Positions 17,283 to 26,275 of a stretch of 63,720 nt of DNA are shown one piece after another. Numbering within the stretch: the first letter of the stretch is position 1; the number at the start of each line of letters is the position of its first letter. Position numbers and translations under genes: made by a program. Below the pieces are notes generated by a model that searched no databases, was not told where the DNA came from, and was given only the letters and a program-made list of their open reading frames with translations. Location: NCBI GenBank assembly GCA_022561775.1, contig JADFQO010000014.1, positions 1 to 63,720 of the forward strand, written 5' to 3'. This DNA comes from Myxococcales bacterium. Its GTDB lineage: Bacteria; Myxococcota_A; UBA9160; SMWR01.

Positions 17283-18401
17283 CTACCGGACGGGAATCGA
17301 GCGGACCTTCTCGCGCAGCGAGCCGAAGGTCCCCGCCCGAATTGCGGCCCGCGCCTCCTCCAGCAGCCGGAAGTAGAAGCGGAGGTTGTGGACCGAGGCC
17401 AGCCGCGCGCCGAGGGTGTCTTTGACTCGCAGCAGGTGGCGAATGTAGGCGCGAGAGTGCTGCGCGCAGGTCGCACAGTCACAGCCCGGGTCGGGTGGGG
17501 CGGCGTCCTGCTTGAAGCGCGCGTTTCGCAGCTTGAGAACGCCTTCGCGGCTGAACAACACGCCGTGTCGGGCGTGACGCGTGGGGATTACGCAGTCGAA
17601 CAGGTCGATTCCGGCCGCGATGGCGTCGACGAGGTCGGGCGGGTAGCCGATCCCCATCAGGTAGCGCGGTGAGGCCACGGGGAGCACTTCGTTGGTCGTT
17701 GCAACGAGGTCGGCCCGCTGCGTCGGCTCTTCGCCGAGACCCAGTCCGCCGTGCGCGTATCCCTCGAAGCCGAGCGCGGCTATGCCCCGCGCGTTGGTGC
17801 GGCGAAGGGCGCTGTCGGTACCGCCCTGGACGATGCCAAAGACCACCTGGTCGGCTCGCCGCCGCGCGCGCGCCGACCGTTCGGCCCAGCGCAGCGTCCG
17901 TTCGGCCGCGGTGCGAAGTCTGGCGCTGGCGGCCGCGTCGCTTCCGTTGGGTTGGCATTCGTCGAGCACCATCGCGATGTCGGAGCCGAGCCGCTCCTGG
18001 ATCTGGATCGCCGTTTCGGGCGTGAGCAGGCGGCGGCGGCCATCGACGCTCGACTCGAAGGTGATTCCCTGCTCGTCGAGCCGCGACCGGCCCGCGAGCG
18101 AGGTCACCTGATAGCCCCCGCTGTCGGTGAGCCATGGGCCGCGCCATCCCGTGAAACCGTGCAGCCCAGCCTGGTCGGCGATGACTTCAGAGCCCGGCCT
18201 CTCCTCCAGGTGGTAGGTGTTCGCGAGTAGAATCTGCGCGCCCGCCGCCCGGAGTTCATCCGCGCTCACGCCGCGCACCGCACCGTAGGTGGCGACGGGC
18301 ATGAAGGCCGGCGTTTCGATGGCGCCGTGGGCGGTCGAGAGTTCGCCGACGCGCGCGCTGCCGTCCCGCGCATGGATCGCAAAGGAGAAGCCTGGCGCCA
18401 T
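17283..18401 (-). CDS. tgt: tRNA-guanine transglycosylase
   Basis: 372 residues, the usual length. It exchanges guanine 34 for preQ1 in tRNAs with GUN anticodons. Visible: ANTYHLEERPG, LTDSGGYQ (the catalytic Asp loop, usually DSGGFQ), VFGIVQGGTD, GLGLGEEP, FDCVIPTRHARHG (usually TRNARNG) and the zinc site CDCATC...H...H with SVHNLRFY. Most catalytic positions are kept; the DSGGYQ and TRHARHG changes are conservative. It starts 8 bp after queA and forms an operon with it. Confidence 0.92.
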   Translation of the reverse strand: MAPGFSFAIHARDGSARVGELSTAHGAIETPAFMPVATYGAVRGVSADELRAAGAQILLANTYHLEERPGSEVIADQAGLHGFTGWRGPWLTDSGGYQVTSLAGRSRLDEQGITFESSVDGRRRLLTPETAIQIQERLGSDIAMVLDECQPNGSDAAASARLRTAAERTLRWAERSARARRRADQVVFGIVQGGTDSALRRTNARGIAALGFEGYAHGGLGLGEEPTQRADLVATTNEVLPVASPRYLMGIGYPPDLVDAIAAGIDLFDCVIPTRHARHGVLFSREGVLKLRNARFKQDAAPPDPGCDCATCAQHSRAYIRHLLRVKDTLGARLASVHNLRFYFRLLEEARAAIRAGTFGSLREKVRSIPVR

Positions 18402-18409
18402 CGCGGCGG

Positions 18410-19447
18410 TCAGTTCGCCTGGATCAGCATGGCGTCGCCATAAGAATAGAAGCGGTACCCCGCGCTCGCGGCTTCGGCATAGGCGGCCAGCACGTTCTCG
18501 CGGCCCGCAAACGCCGCGACCAACAGCAGCAGCGACGAGCGCGGCAGGTGGAAGTTGGTGAGCAACGCGTCGATCGCGCGAAATCGATCGCCCGGCGCGA
18601 GAAACAGATCCGTCGTGCCCGAACCGGCGCGGACGCTTCGATCGTCCGCGGCGCGGGTTTCGAGCACGCGCGTAACCGTCGTCCCGACAGCGACCACCCG
18701 TCCACCCCGGGCGCGGGTTCTCGCGATCGCCTCAGCGGTGGATTCGGGCAGTTCGAAGCGCTCCGCGTGCAGCCGGTGGTCGGCCAGATCTTCGCGGCGA
18801 AGGGGGCGAAAGGTGCCGAGTCCGACGTGGAGGACGACCTCGGCGCGCTCGATTCCGCGCTGCTCCAAATCCGCGAGCAGGCACTCGCTGAGGTGGAGCC
18901 CAGCAGTCGGTGCGGCGACCGACCCGGGTACGCGTGCAAAGGTGGTCTGGTAGCGGGTCGCGTCCTCTCGCCGCGCCGTGTCGCGGCGGATGTAGGGCGG
19001 CAGCGGGGTCTCGCCCGCCGCGTAGGGATCGACGCCGGGCTCGAAGCCGAGGATCCCGATTCCATCGGCGTCGACCGAGAGCAGTTCGGCGTCGAGTGCA
19101 GGGGCTCCCAGCCGGTACTTGCGGCCCACCCGCAACCGACCGCTGTGTCGAATCAGCGCGCGGTAACGGCCCTTACTCTCGGCGGGGCCGAGCAACAACG
19201 CCTCGGCGGCACCACCGCTCGCCTTGTGGCCGCGCAAGCGGGCGGCCAACACGCGAGTCGCGTTGGTGACCAGTAGATCGCCGTCGCGCAACAGGGTGGG
19301 CAGGGCGCGAATCTGGCTGTGCGCGACGCTCCCCGTCTTGCGATCGAGGAGCATGAGCCGGCCGCCGTCGCGCTCGGCGGGTGGGTGCTGGGCGATCTGC
19401 TCCGCACGAAGTGCGAAGTCGAACTGGGAGAGGTCGTCAACGTTCAC
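18410..19447 (-). CDS. queA: S-adenosylmethionine:tRNA ribosyltransferase-isomerase
   Basis: 345 residues from the GTG at 19447, which overlaps the end of the upstream lipoprotein gene by 11 bp. It makes epoxyqueuosine from preQ1-tRNA and SAM. Signatures: LSQFDFALRAEQIAQHPPAERD, LLVTNATRVLAARLRG, TAGLHLSECLLADLEQRGIE, VVLHVGLGTFRPLR and GTTVTRVLETRAADD. The longer upstream frame has no homology and overlaps another gene, so it was dropped. It is followed by tgt; queD is at 44879. Confidence 0.93.
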   Translation of the reverse strand: MNVDDLSQFDFALRAEQIAQHPPAERDGGRLMLLDRKTGSVAHSQIRALPTLLRDGDLLVTNATRVLAARLRGHKASGGAAEALLLGPAESKGRYRALIRHSGRLRVGRKYRLGAPALDAELLSVDADGIGILGFEPGVDPYAAGETPLPPYIRRDTARREDATRYQTTFARVPGSVAAPTAGLHLSECLLADLEQRGIERAEVVLHVGLGTFRPLRREDLADHRLHAERFELPESTAEAIARTRARGGRVVAVGTTVTRVLETRAADDRSVRAGSGTTDLFLAPGDRFRAIDALLTNFHLPRSSLLLLVAAFAGRENVLAAYAEAASAGYRFYSYGDAMLIQAN

Positions 19448-20717
19448 CCGTGGATGCTCCAAAATACGCCAGCAGCGCGTCGCGTAGCACGGGGGCTTCG
19501 GCGATCGAATCGTAGGAGAAGAGGACCTCGCCGCGGGCGCCCGCCGACTGCGCCACTTCGAGCTGCTCGAGCGCGCCTTCGGGGTGCTTTGCGAAGAGCC
19601 AGGTTCCGTGGCCGATCCAGATCCGATCCGATCGCGGGCCCGACGCGAATCCGTCGACCAGGTAGCGAAACATGCGGTCGTCGAGCGTGTACGCCATCGG
19701 GATCGCGAACTCGAGCAGGCCTTCTTCGATCCAGCGCTTCCAGTCCTGTGCTTCGGACAGATAGACGCGCTCCGCATAGGCTCCGACCGCGGCCGAGAGC
19801 AGGGGCTGTTCGCTCTCCGGGGCTTCGGGCCGCGCCGATCGCGCCGCTGTCCGCAAAGCGCGCACCAATGCGTTCATTTGATCGCGACGCCACTCGTCCC
19901 AGCGGTTGGCGTTCTGGAGGTTGTCGCCTAGCGGTGCGACGAGACCCGTATCCGTCTGGAAGCGCGCACGGCTGGGTTCGCCGTAGCCGAAGTCCAATCC
20001 GACACCGAATCGCGAACCCGGAGCAAACGGCAACACGCCCGGGTAGCGCACGTAATCGAGGTGGAGGCCGTCGAGTTCGGGATAGCGGGCCATCAGCTCC
20101 GCGAAGGTTGCGGCGAGATACTCGACGACACCCGGTGCGGCGGGGTCGAGCCAGACGGCCGGCGTGCCCATTCGGTAGTAGCTGCGATCCGGCTCCGGGA
20201 TTTCGAGTTTCGGATAATCGAGGATCGAGCGTCCGCGCCGATCGACGAGCACTGCGTCGCGGCCGACCTCGCTGATGATCTTCGCATCGCGATGATTCGC
20301 GAGCGAGAGAACGTTGACCCAGGCGTGAACGCGTATCCCCAACAGATGGGCTCGTCTGACGAGAGTGTTCAATGTGTCGACGCCGGTCGAATCGCGTATC
20401 CGCTGGTAGGGCGCGGTTCCGGCGTAGCTCGAATCGAACCACGCCTGGCCGCCGCGGTAGACCTGCACGAAAAGATCCGTGGCGCCGATCGCGCTGGCGT
20501 ACGCGATCAGTTCATCGAGGCGCTCGGGATGCTCGAGGACCCGTTGACTTCCCTCGCACAAGACCCAGAGCCCACGCGGACTGCCGCCCTCGAGGCGCCG
20601 ATCGATTTCGGCTGCTTCATCTGTCGCGAGCGGCGGCGTTGGCTCCTCGCCGCACGCCAGCAGGGCGAGGAGGAAAACGAGAAGGCATCGGGAAGGCTTG
20701 AAACGGGCGGTCCACAA
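19437..20717 (-). CDS. Lipoprotein with GHL10/DUF187-type glycoside hydrolase fold
   Basis: About 426 residues from a TTG at 20717; GTG starts at 20756 or 20780 are alternatives. A lipoprotein signal ends in LLVFLLALLAC. The body is a TIM barrel of the glycosyl-hydrolase-like 10 type: RGLWVLCEGSQRVLEHPERL, ATDLFVQVYRGGQAWFDS, GIRVHAWVNVLSLANHRD, PAAPGVVEYLAATFAELMAR, LDGLHLDYVRYPG. HLDYVRYP is the characteristic acidic motif. Family members are linked to cell-wall or exopolysaccharide turnover. It heads the queA-tgt transcript, with no obvious functional tie. Confidence 0.8.
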   Translation of the reverse strand: MWTARFKPSRCLLVFLLALLACGEEPTPPLATDEAAEIDRRLEGGSPRGLWVLCEGSQRVLEHPERLDELIAYASAIGATDLFVQVYRGGQAWFDSSYAGTAPYQRIRDSTGVDTLNTLVRRAHLLGIRVHAWVNVLSLANHRDAKIISEVGRDAVLVDRRGRSILDYPKLEIPEPDRSYYRMGTPAVWLDPAAPGVVEYLAATFAELMARYPELDGLHLDYVRYPGVLPFAPGSRFGVGLDFGYGEPSRARFQTDTGLVAPLGDNLQNANRWDEWRRDQMNALVRALRTAARSARPEAPESEQPLLSAAVGAYAERVYLSEAQDWKRWIEEGLLEFAIPMAYTLDDRMFRYLVDGFASGPRSDRIWIGHGTWLFAKHPEGALEQLEVAQSAGARGEVLFSYDSIAEAPVLRDALLAYFGASTGER

Positions 20718-20913
20718 AGTGAGCCAGGTCTCCGGATGGCTTGCGCGGTCGGGCACCGCTGACAGATGGGATGTCGACACCCTCGAACGCAACACGCTAA
20801 CCGACGGCATTGTCGGCCACAACGAGGGCGGTCCGCGTCGGCCGCGGTGGCAGCCGAGCGATGGCACGCGTTGACAGCGTTCGCGCCTTCTGCACACTGG
20901 GTGGGGGTGAGGG

Positions 20914-22992
20914 GTGCAATCGGGAATGTCGAGAAGAACGGCTGCGCGCGGCGTGCTGAGAAGCGGAATCGCTGATTTCCGTTCGTGGGTCGTGTTGATC
21001 GTTGCGCTCCAGGCGACCGGTGCGACCGGCATCGAACACACTTTGACGTCGCCCGTTGAGAGCGCCATCTCGCTGGATCTGCTGGAGCGGCCCGGGGTCG
21101 CGCTTCGCGTAGCACGCGAAGCCTTGGACCAGCGCGCGCTTCGCTCCGCGGAGGCGCTGCTCGAAGCGATCGCGAGCCGACACCCGCTGATTGCCGACCA
21201 CGCCGATTTGTTGCGCATGCGCGCGCGAGTCGAATCCGGCAGGAGCGATGCGGCGATCGCCATGCGCGCGAGCTGGGAGGCGCGCGATTCGCCACTCGAA
21301 GCCGCGTTCTTCACGCTTCTCGGTCGCGCACACGCCGCCAAGGGGGATGAAGGCGCGGCGCGTGCGGCCTGGACCGGCGCAGCGGCGGCCTCCGGCGATC
21401 CCGAGCAGATCGCGGCGCTTCGCACCTCGATCGCGGCCTCGTGGGAGCGGTCGGGGGAGCGCGAACGCGCCGCGGAAGAATACCTCGAGGTCTGGACCCG
21501 TTATCCCTGGACCGAACCCGCTCGAGTCGCCGACGAAGCACTGAACAGCCTGCGCGAACCATTGGAGGAGCCGCGCCGCGGCGCTCGCCAATACCTCGAG
21601 CGCGGTGACGCATTCTACAGCAAGCACAGCAACGAAGAGGCACTCGCCGCCTACGATCGCGCTCTCGCGCTCGGCGGGATGGATCGCGGCGAGCGCCTGC
21701 GCGTGAAGCGACAGCGCGCCGACACCTCATTTCGCCTGCGCCGCTATCGGGAAGCCGCGATCGCCTATGCGGAGCTACCGCCAGACGATGAAATCCAGAT
21801 CGAAAAGGCTAGATCCTACGCGCGGTCCGGCGATGTTCCTCGCGCGATACGTGAACTCGAGAGTCTTGGCGCGCGAGCCTGCAGCGCGCACGCGCCGCGC
21901 GCGAACCTGCTGGCGGGACTGCTTGCGGACGGGGAAGGCGAGCACGAGCGGGCGGAGGCTTTTTTCGAGAAGGCCCTCCGAGGAAGATCGAGAACCGTCT
22001 CAGCTGTAGCGGGCTGGCAGCTCGGCTGGTTGCGGTACCGCGCGAAGCGGTTCGCCGAGGCCATCGAATACTTCGATCGGCTGATTGTTGACGATGACGC
22101 GCCCTCGGCGCAGAGAGCGCGCTACTGGCGAGCCCGAGCCCTCGATCAGAGCGCTGGAGCCGGCGCCGAGGACGAGTACCGGGCGCTCGTTTTCGAGTAC
22201 CCGCTCTCCTATTACGGCTTTCGAGCGGCCGCTCGTATTCAACCCGTCGAGGGGCCGGATCCCGAGCCGATCGCTTTGGGCTCTCCCCAGCTCGCGGAGC
22301 GGGATCTCATGCGAGCGCGAATCTTGTTGGAAGCCGGCATGCTGGCGGAGGCGCGCGCCGAACTCGAGCTGCTCTATCCGCGTGCCCGAGGACTCGCGGA
22401 TCGTCTCAACCTCGCACAGCTCTACGCCGAATCCGGGGACTTCTACCGCCCCGGACGGCTGATGGTCGACGCGTACAGCGCGCGCTTGGCCGGACTGCCG
22501 GCGCCGAGAGACCTCGAGGTCTGGTGGCACGCCTGGCCGACTCCGTTCGTCGATTTGTTTGGTGAGGCCGCCGAGAGCGGCATCCGTGTCGAGCCCGGAC
22601 TCGTGTACGCGGTGATGCGCGAGGAAAGCGGCTATCGCCCCGACGTCGTCTCGGTTTCGGGTGCGCGCGGATTGCTCCAGATCATGCCCGAGACGGGCGA
22701 GCGCCTCGCGCTCCGCGAATCCCTTTCGGAGTTTTCGCCCGATGATCTCTTCATCCCGAGCATCAATATCCGACTCGGGAGCGCCTATCTCGAGCAGCTG
22801 ATGACGCGATTCGACGGTCGGCGATCGGCGGCCATCGCCAGCTACAACGCGGGCCCGGAGGCGGTGTCGGGCTGGCTCGCCGCAGGCCCGTCCGAAGATG
22901 ACGAGTGGATCGAGGCAATCCCCTACGATCAGACACGCGAGTATGTAAAGCGCGTCCTACGCAGCCTTCACGTCTACCGCGCGCTCTACTGA
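20914..22992 (+). CDS. Soluble lytic murein transglycosylase (Slt-like)
   Basis: 692 residues; starts are GTG 20914 or ATG 20926. A signal-like segment (WVVLIVALQATGATG) precedes a long helical superhelix of TPR-like repeats (RGARQYLERGDAFYSKHSNE, RVKRQRADTSFRLRRYREAA). The C-terminal SLT domain has YAVMREESGYRPDVVSVSGA with the catalytic Glu, GLLQIMPETGERLA, and AAIASYNAGPEAVSGWL. It cleaves peptidoglycan glycan strands to 1,6-anhydro products in the periplasm. It is divergent from the lipoprotein-queA-tgt operon. Confidence 0.9.
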   Translation: MQSGMSRRTAARGVLRSGIADFRSWVVLIVALQATGATGIEHTLTSPVESAISLDLLERPGVALRVAREALDQRALRSAEALLEAIASRHPLIADHADLLRMRARVESGRSDAAIAMRASWEARDSPLEAAFFTLLGRAHAAKGDEGAARAAWTGAAAASGDPEQIAALRTSIAASWERSGERERAAEEYLEVWTRYPWTEPARVADEALNSLREPLEEPRRGARQYLERGDAFYSKHSNEEALAAYDRALALGGMDRGERLRVKRQRADTSFRLRRYREAAIAYAELPPDDEIQIEKARSYARSGDVPRAIRELESLGARACSAHAPRANLLAGLLADGEGEHERAEAFFEKALRGRSRTVSAVAGWQLGWLRYRAKRFAEAIEYFDRLIVDDDAPSAQRARYWRARALDQSAGAGAEDEYRALVFEYPLSYYGFRAAARIQPVEGPDPEPIALGSPQLAERDLMRARILLEAGMLAEARAELELLYPRARGLADRLNLAQLYAESGDFYRPGRLMVDAYSARLAGLPAPRDLEVWWHAWPTPFVDLFGEAAESGIRVEPGLVYAVMREESGYRPDVVSVSGARGLLQIMPETGERLALRESLSEFSPDDLFIPSINIRLGSAYLEQLMTRFDGRRSAAIASYNAGPEAVSGWLAAGPSEDDEWIEAIPYDQTREYVKRVLRSLHVYRALY

Positions 22993-23082
22993 GACCGCTG
23001 GCCCAGCCGGGTCTGGAATCGACCCAAGTATTGAGCCAGTTCTGCCGAACCGCTTCTAGCAACGGATGATGGAGGTGAATCC

Positions 23083-23511
23083 ATGGCGGGCGGATCCGAT
23101 GTACGCCTGGGCCAGACGCTGATCTTGCTGGTGATTCTCAGCGCCGCCGGCGGCTGGAACTATCACCGCAACGCGGTGATCGAGGACGCCGCGCCGCGGC
23201 CCTACCGCGGTTACTCGGACCAGGAACTCAATCAGATGATCTCGGCCTACCAGGATGAGGTCGAAATCCAGATGGCGCGCTACCGCAATTCTTCGGTCGC
23301 AAAAAAAGTGGCGGTCCGGGGTGGCGGCCTGCTGGACGACCGGATTGACGAGTTCGAGCGCGTTCAGCGACTCAGCAAAAAGCGCAAGGAGAGCGCCTAC
23401 CAGGTCACCGAGAACCAGATCCTGGTCGAACAGCTCGCCACAGAGCGACTCACAAGAGAAAGGAATCGGCCAATTTACAAGATGATCTTCCGGCGGTTGA
23501 CCACTTTTTGA
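23083..23511 (+). CDS. Single-pass membrane protein with coiled coil, unknown
   Basis: 142 residues with a strong ribosome site (GGAGGTGA) seven bases before the ATG. One N-terminal membrane helix (LGQTLILLVILSAAGGWNYH) is followed by a charged region: YRGYSDQELNQMISAYQDEV, DDRIDEFERVQRLSKKRKES. The tail is RNRPIYKMIFRRLTTF. I recognise no family, but the RGYSDxELxxMISAYQ pattern looks conserved. It follows the transglycosylase gene by 90 bp. Confidence 0.6.
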   Translation: MAGGSDVRLGQTLILLVILSAAGGWNYHRNAVIEDAAPRPYRGYSDQELNQMISAYQDEVEIQMARYRNSSVAKKVAVRGGGLLDDRIDEFERVQRLSKKRKESAYQVTENQILVEQLATERLTRERNRPIYKMIFRRLTTF

Positions 23512-23544
23512 CGGCTCGGCTTGCCGGCGCCGACTGCCCGGCTC

Positions 23545-24543
23545 TCAGGGATCCTCGGTGTCGTCATCGCTGACGCCGCGCTTTTCGAGAAGCGTCTCTC
23601 CGAAGCCCACTTCCATTTCATCGTCGTCCGATACGACGACTTCGTCTTCCTCTTCTTCGAGCAGCGGCGCCATCCCGCCCGCGCGCTTTTTCCGCCCCTT
23701 TGGCCGGGGAGTCGGTTTGACTGACACCTTGGGCTTCTCGTGTTGATTGGCTCCGCACTTGGGGCAGATCGGTTCCGGGCGGTTCAGATCGTAGAATCGC
23801 CCGGCACAGACGAAGCAGATGTAGCGGGTTCCGAGCGGCGAGGCGGCGGCACCGGTGGCCGTCGTGACTTGGAACACGCTCCGCCGGGCGGCCTCGTGCA
23901 CCTTGGCTTTCGCCGCGGCTTCCTTCTTGGCCTTTGCTGCTGCCGCAGCCTTTGCCTTGACGATGGCAGCCGCTTCCCTTGCTTTGAGGGCTTTTGCCTT
24001 TTCTCTGGCTTTGGCGGCAGCCGCGCGTTCCCTGACCTTGAGTGCCGCGGCCCTTTGCCTGGCTTTGGCGGCGGCCGCGCGTTCACTGACCTTGAGTGCC
24101 GCGGCCCTTTGCCTGACTTTGGCGGCGGCTGCGCGTTCCCTGACCTTGAGTGCCGCGGCCCTCTGCCTGGCTTTGGCGGCGGCTGCGCGTTCCCTGGCCT
24201 TGAGCGTTCTTGCCTTTTCCCTCGTTTTGGCGGCGGCCGCGCGTTCCTTGGCTTTGAAGGTTTTGGCCTTTTCCCTCGCTTTGGCGGCGGCCGCGCGCTC
24301 CCTCGCGCTGATGGCCGCAGCCCTTTCGCTGGCCTTGGCGGCGGCCGCTTTCTTTCGGGCCTTGAGCGCCGCAGCCCTCGGCTTCGCCGTCGCCCTTTTC
24401 GTGGCCTTGGACTTCTTCCTGGCCGGAGCCTTCGCCCTGGTGCGTTTGGTCGAAGCCTTCGCCTTGGTGCGCTTGGCCGGAGCCTTCGCCTTGGTGCGCT
24501 TGGCGGGGCGTCGCGCCTTGGTTGTCTTCTTCACGGGAGTCAT
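23545..24543 (-). CDS. FYDLN-type zinc-ribbon protein with histone H1-like Ala/Lys/Arg repeats
   Basis: 332 residues. Residues 1-50 are Lys/Pro/Ala-rich (RTKAKAPAKRTKAKASTKRT). Residues ~55-215 repeat an 11-residue helical unit of the type ERAAAAKARQRAAALKV. Then comes LGTRYICFVCAGRFYDLNRP and EPICPKCGANQ, the zinc ribbon of the FYDLN_acid family, which normally follows directly at the N-terminus. The tail is acidic (LEEEEDEVVVSDDDEME). The basic repeats would bind DNA or RNA. The ATG overlaps the pyrophosphorylase stop as ATGA. A nucleoid-associated role is inference. Confidence 0.8.
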   Translation of the reverse strand: MTPVKKTTKARRPAKRTKAKAPAKRTKAKASTKRTRAKAPARKKSKATKRATAKPRAAALKARKKAAAAKASERAAAISARERAAAAKAREKAKTFKAKERAAAAKTREKARTLKARERAAAAKARQRAAALKVRERAAAAKVRQRAAALKVSERAAAAKARQRAAALKVRERAAAAKAREKAKALKAREAAAIVKAKAAAAAKAKKEAAAKAKVHEAARRSVFQVTTATGAAASPLGTRYICFVCAGRFYDLNRPEPICPKCGANQHEKPKVSVKPTPRPKGRKKRAGGMAPLLEEEEDEVVVSDDDEMEVGFGETLLEKRGVSDDDTEDP

Positions 24544-25970
24544 GCGTCCTCCCTGGCTTGAACGCGGATCGTCTCCCCGGCCTCGGCACAGCGCCGGATT
24601 CCCAGCTGACGTGCTTCGTCGGGGCCGTCGACCCGCGAGTGGTCGATTTCAATTGCGACGCCGCCTTTCGGCAACTCGATGCCCGCGGTGTCGAGCCACG
24701 AGCGGTACGCGGCGATCAAGTCGCGTCGAGCGGAAGTCGGCGAGTCAGTCCCTTCGGCGTTCTTGATCGGTGAGTATTCCAGGCTGCGATCTCCCTCTAT
24801 CAGACAAACGGGCCGGGCGGCGCCGAGTGCGTCGAACACGAAGCGTTCGAGTTTGCGCCCATTGGGTTCGGAGGGTTGAACGGGCCGGCCCTCATCGTCG
24901 ATCGTCGGGATCCGCTTCGCCGAGGCGTGATAGGGCAGGAACTCATCGGCGTGTTCGGCAACCCGGCGAATGAACGCGGTCGAGAAGATGTGAATCGCGG
25001 CATTGCCGGCCCAGAACTCCAGCTCGCCGTTTTCATCGGTCGCAAAGCGGTGTTCGTCGTCGATCTCGCTGTACTCGATGACGCCGATCTTGCCGTCCGC
25101 CCGCGCGACCACGCCAACCTTCTCCATCGGATCGCACTTGCGGATGACCTTGCAGGACATCTCCGCCTCGGCCTCGAGATGGAAACCCAGGTAGGTGGGG
25201 TCCGCGATTCGAATCAGCGGATTGTCGACCTGGTAGTAGAAGACCGTGTCGACGCCACGGCGCTCGATGTCATCCAAGGCGCCAGAAGAGAGCAGGGCGG
25301 TCAGCGATCCGCCATGACCGTTTGGATTTTCGAAGATCCGGTCGGGTCGCTCGAGCATCATACGGCCTTCGAAGTCCAGGCTCTGCACCATGCCCTGTTG
25401 GAAGAAGGTCACATCCTCCGAGGGCAGGCCGAACGAGTCGTTGTCGGCAAACAGGGCGCGCGTGGCGACGTCGGTCGCGGCGCTGGTCATGATGTACCAG
25501 GGGAGGGGGTGTCCAGAGCGACGGCGCAGGCCGCGGATCTTCTGGGCCTGCTGTTCGAAGAGGGTCCGCTCGCTGATGGGGCCGACCGGGTAGGCCCCCT
25601 TGGGCCCGTCGAACCCCAGCCGCGTGGCCTGGCCGCCGGCCACCACCAGCGCGGCGACACGTCCTTCGGCGAGGCCCTGGCTGCCGCGCTCGAATGCCCG
25701 CTCGGCCGCCGCCGCATCGCCACCATGGCTGGGAAGCCGCACTATCGGAACCGCCTCGAGTTTTGGAGGGCGGCTGCCAGTGCGGCCAGTGGCCGCGGCG
25801 TGGGTGCGCTCCAACGTCGCCAGGTCGACCGCTGTGGCCTGATCGAGGAGTCTCTGCCGCTGCTGTTCGTCTAGTCGATCCCAGAAGCGGAAAACCCGAT
25901 CCTGGCCGTAATCTCGGAAGCGACCGAGTGTTTTCTCGAAATTTTGCTGTCCGCGGTTCTTACCCGGCAC
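24540..25970 (-). CDS. UDP-sugar pyrophosphorylase (UDPGP family)
   Basis: 476 residues from GTG 25970; GTG 26018 adds 16 residues of low likelihood. Uridyl transfer signature: ALVVAGGQATRLGFDGPKGA, matching LxxGGxxTRLGxxxPK. Further matches are SGHPLPWYIMTS, FFQQGMVQSLDFEGRMML, PNGHGGSLTALLSSG, FYYQVDNPLIRIADPTYLG and FWAGNAAIHIFSTAFI. This fits a eukaryote-like UDP-N-acetylhexosamine or UDP-glucose pyrophosphorylase, not GalU or GlmU. It supplies UDP-sugars for envelope glycans. It is coupled to the FYDLN gene downstream. Confidence 0.87.
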   Translation of the reverse strand: MPGKNRGQQNFEKTLGRFRDYGQDRVFRFWDRLDEQQRQRLLDQATAVDLATLERTHAAATGRTGSRPPKLEAVPIVRLPSHGGDAAAAERAFERGSQGLAEGRVAALVVAGGQATRLGFDGPKGAYPVGPISERTLFEQQAQKIRGLRRRSGHPLPWYIMTSAATDVATRALFADNDSFGLPSEDVTFFQQGMVQSLDFEGRMMLERPDRIFENPNGHGGSLTALLSSGALDDIERRGVDTVFYYQVDNPLIRIADPTYLGFHLEAEAEMSCKVIRKCDPMEKVGVVARADGKIGVIEYSEIDDEHRFATDENGELEFWAGNAAIHIFSTAFIRRVAEHADEFLPYHASAKRIPTIDDEGRPVQPSEPNGRKLERFVFDALGAARPVCLIEGDRSLEYSPIKNAEGTDSPTSARRDLIAAYRSWLDTAGIELPKGGVAIEIDHSRVDGPDEARQLGIRRCAEAGETIRVQAREDA

Positions 25971-26125
25971 GCGTTCTGTGTAACCCCCGTGGAATCGCGC
26001 GCCTATAGCACAGCCCACACCAAACCGGAAAGAGGGCCTGCCAACCGCGCGCAGGCGCAGCCTGAAGCAGGGCGAAATCGACCGGATCGAGGGGAGTTTC
26101 GGGGCCTCGCGAACCCAGATCGTCT

Positions 26126-26153
26126 ACTTAACATAATAATACTTATCGGACAT
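26126..26153 (-). other. Candidate chromosome dimer resolution site (dif-like)
   Basis: 28 AT-rich bases in an otherwise GC-rich gap. Read on the minus strand: left arm ATGTCCGATAA, 6-bp centre GTATTA, right arm TTATGTTAAGT. The right arm matches the XerD half-site TTATGTTAAAT as I recall it in 10 of 11 positions; the left arm keeps the inner ATAA and part of the rest. Length and centre size are exactly those of dif. No recombinase gene is nearby, as expected for chromosomal dif. Confidence 0.5.
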
Positions 26154-26175
26154 TATATTTGGGGGCGCAACGTGC

Positions 26176-26214
26176 AAATGCCGGGTTTCGCCGATTTGGA
26201 AATGCCGGGTTTCG
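26176..26214 (+). repeat. Two 15-bp direct repeats beside the dif-like site
   Basis: AAATGCCGGGTTTCG occurs at 26176-26190 and 26200-26214, nine bases apart and 22 bp from the dif-like site. The period of 24 bp suggests a binding site pair or a small duplication. Confidence 0.55.
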
Positions 26215-26275
26215 GGCGCCGTGTCGGGCCGCTAGGGGGGCCCGGGGGGTCTTTGCGCGGGCGCTGAACCTTCGA

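Noticed and set aside
19448-19777. N-terminal extension of queA
   Set aside because: It overlaps the upstream lipoprotein gene in another frame and is Ser/Arg-rich without family similarity.
23740-24766. Two long plus-strand frames opposite the FYDLN/H1-like gene
   Set aside because: They are low-complexity mirror images of the Ala/Lys/Arg repeats and have no start signals or homology.
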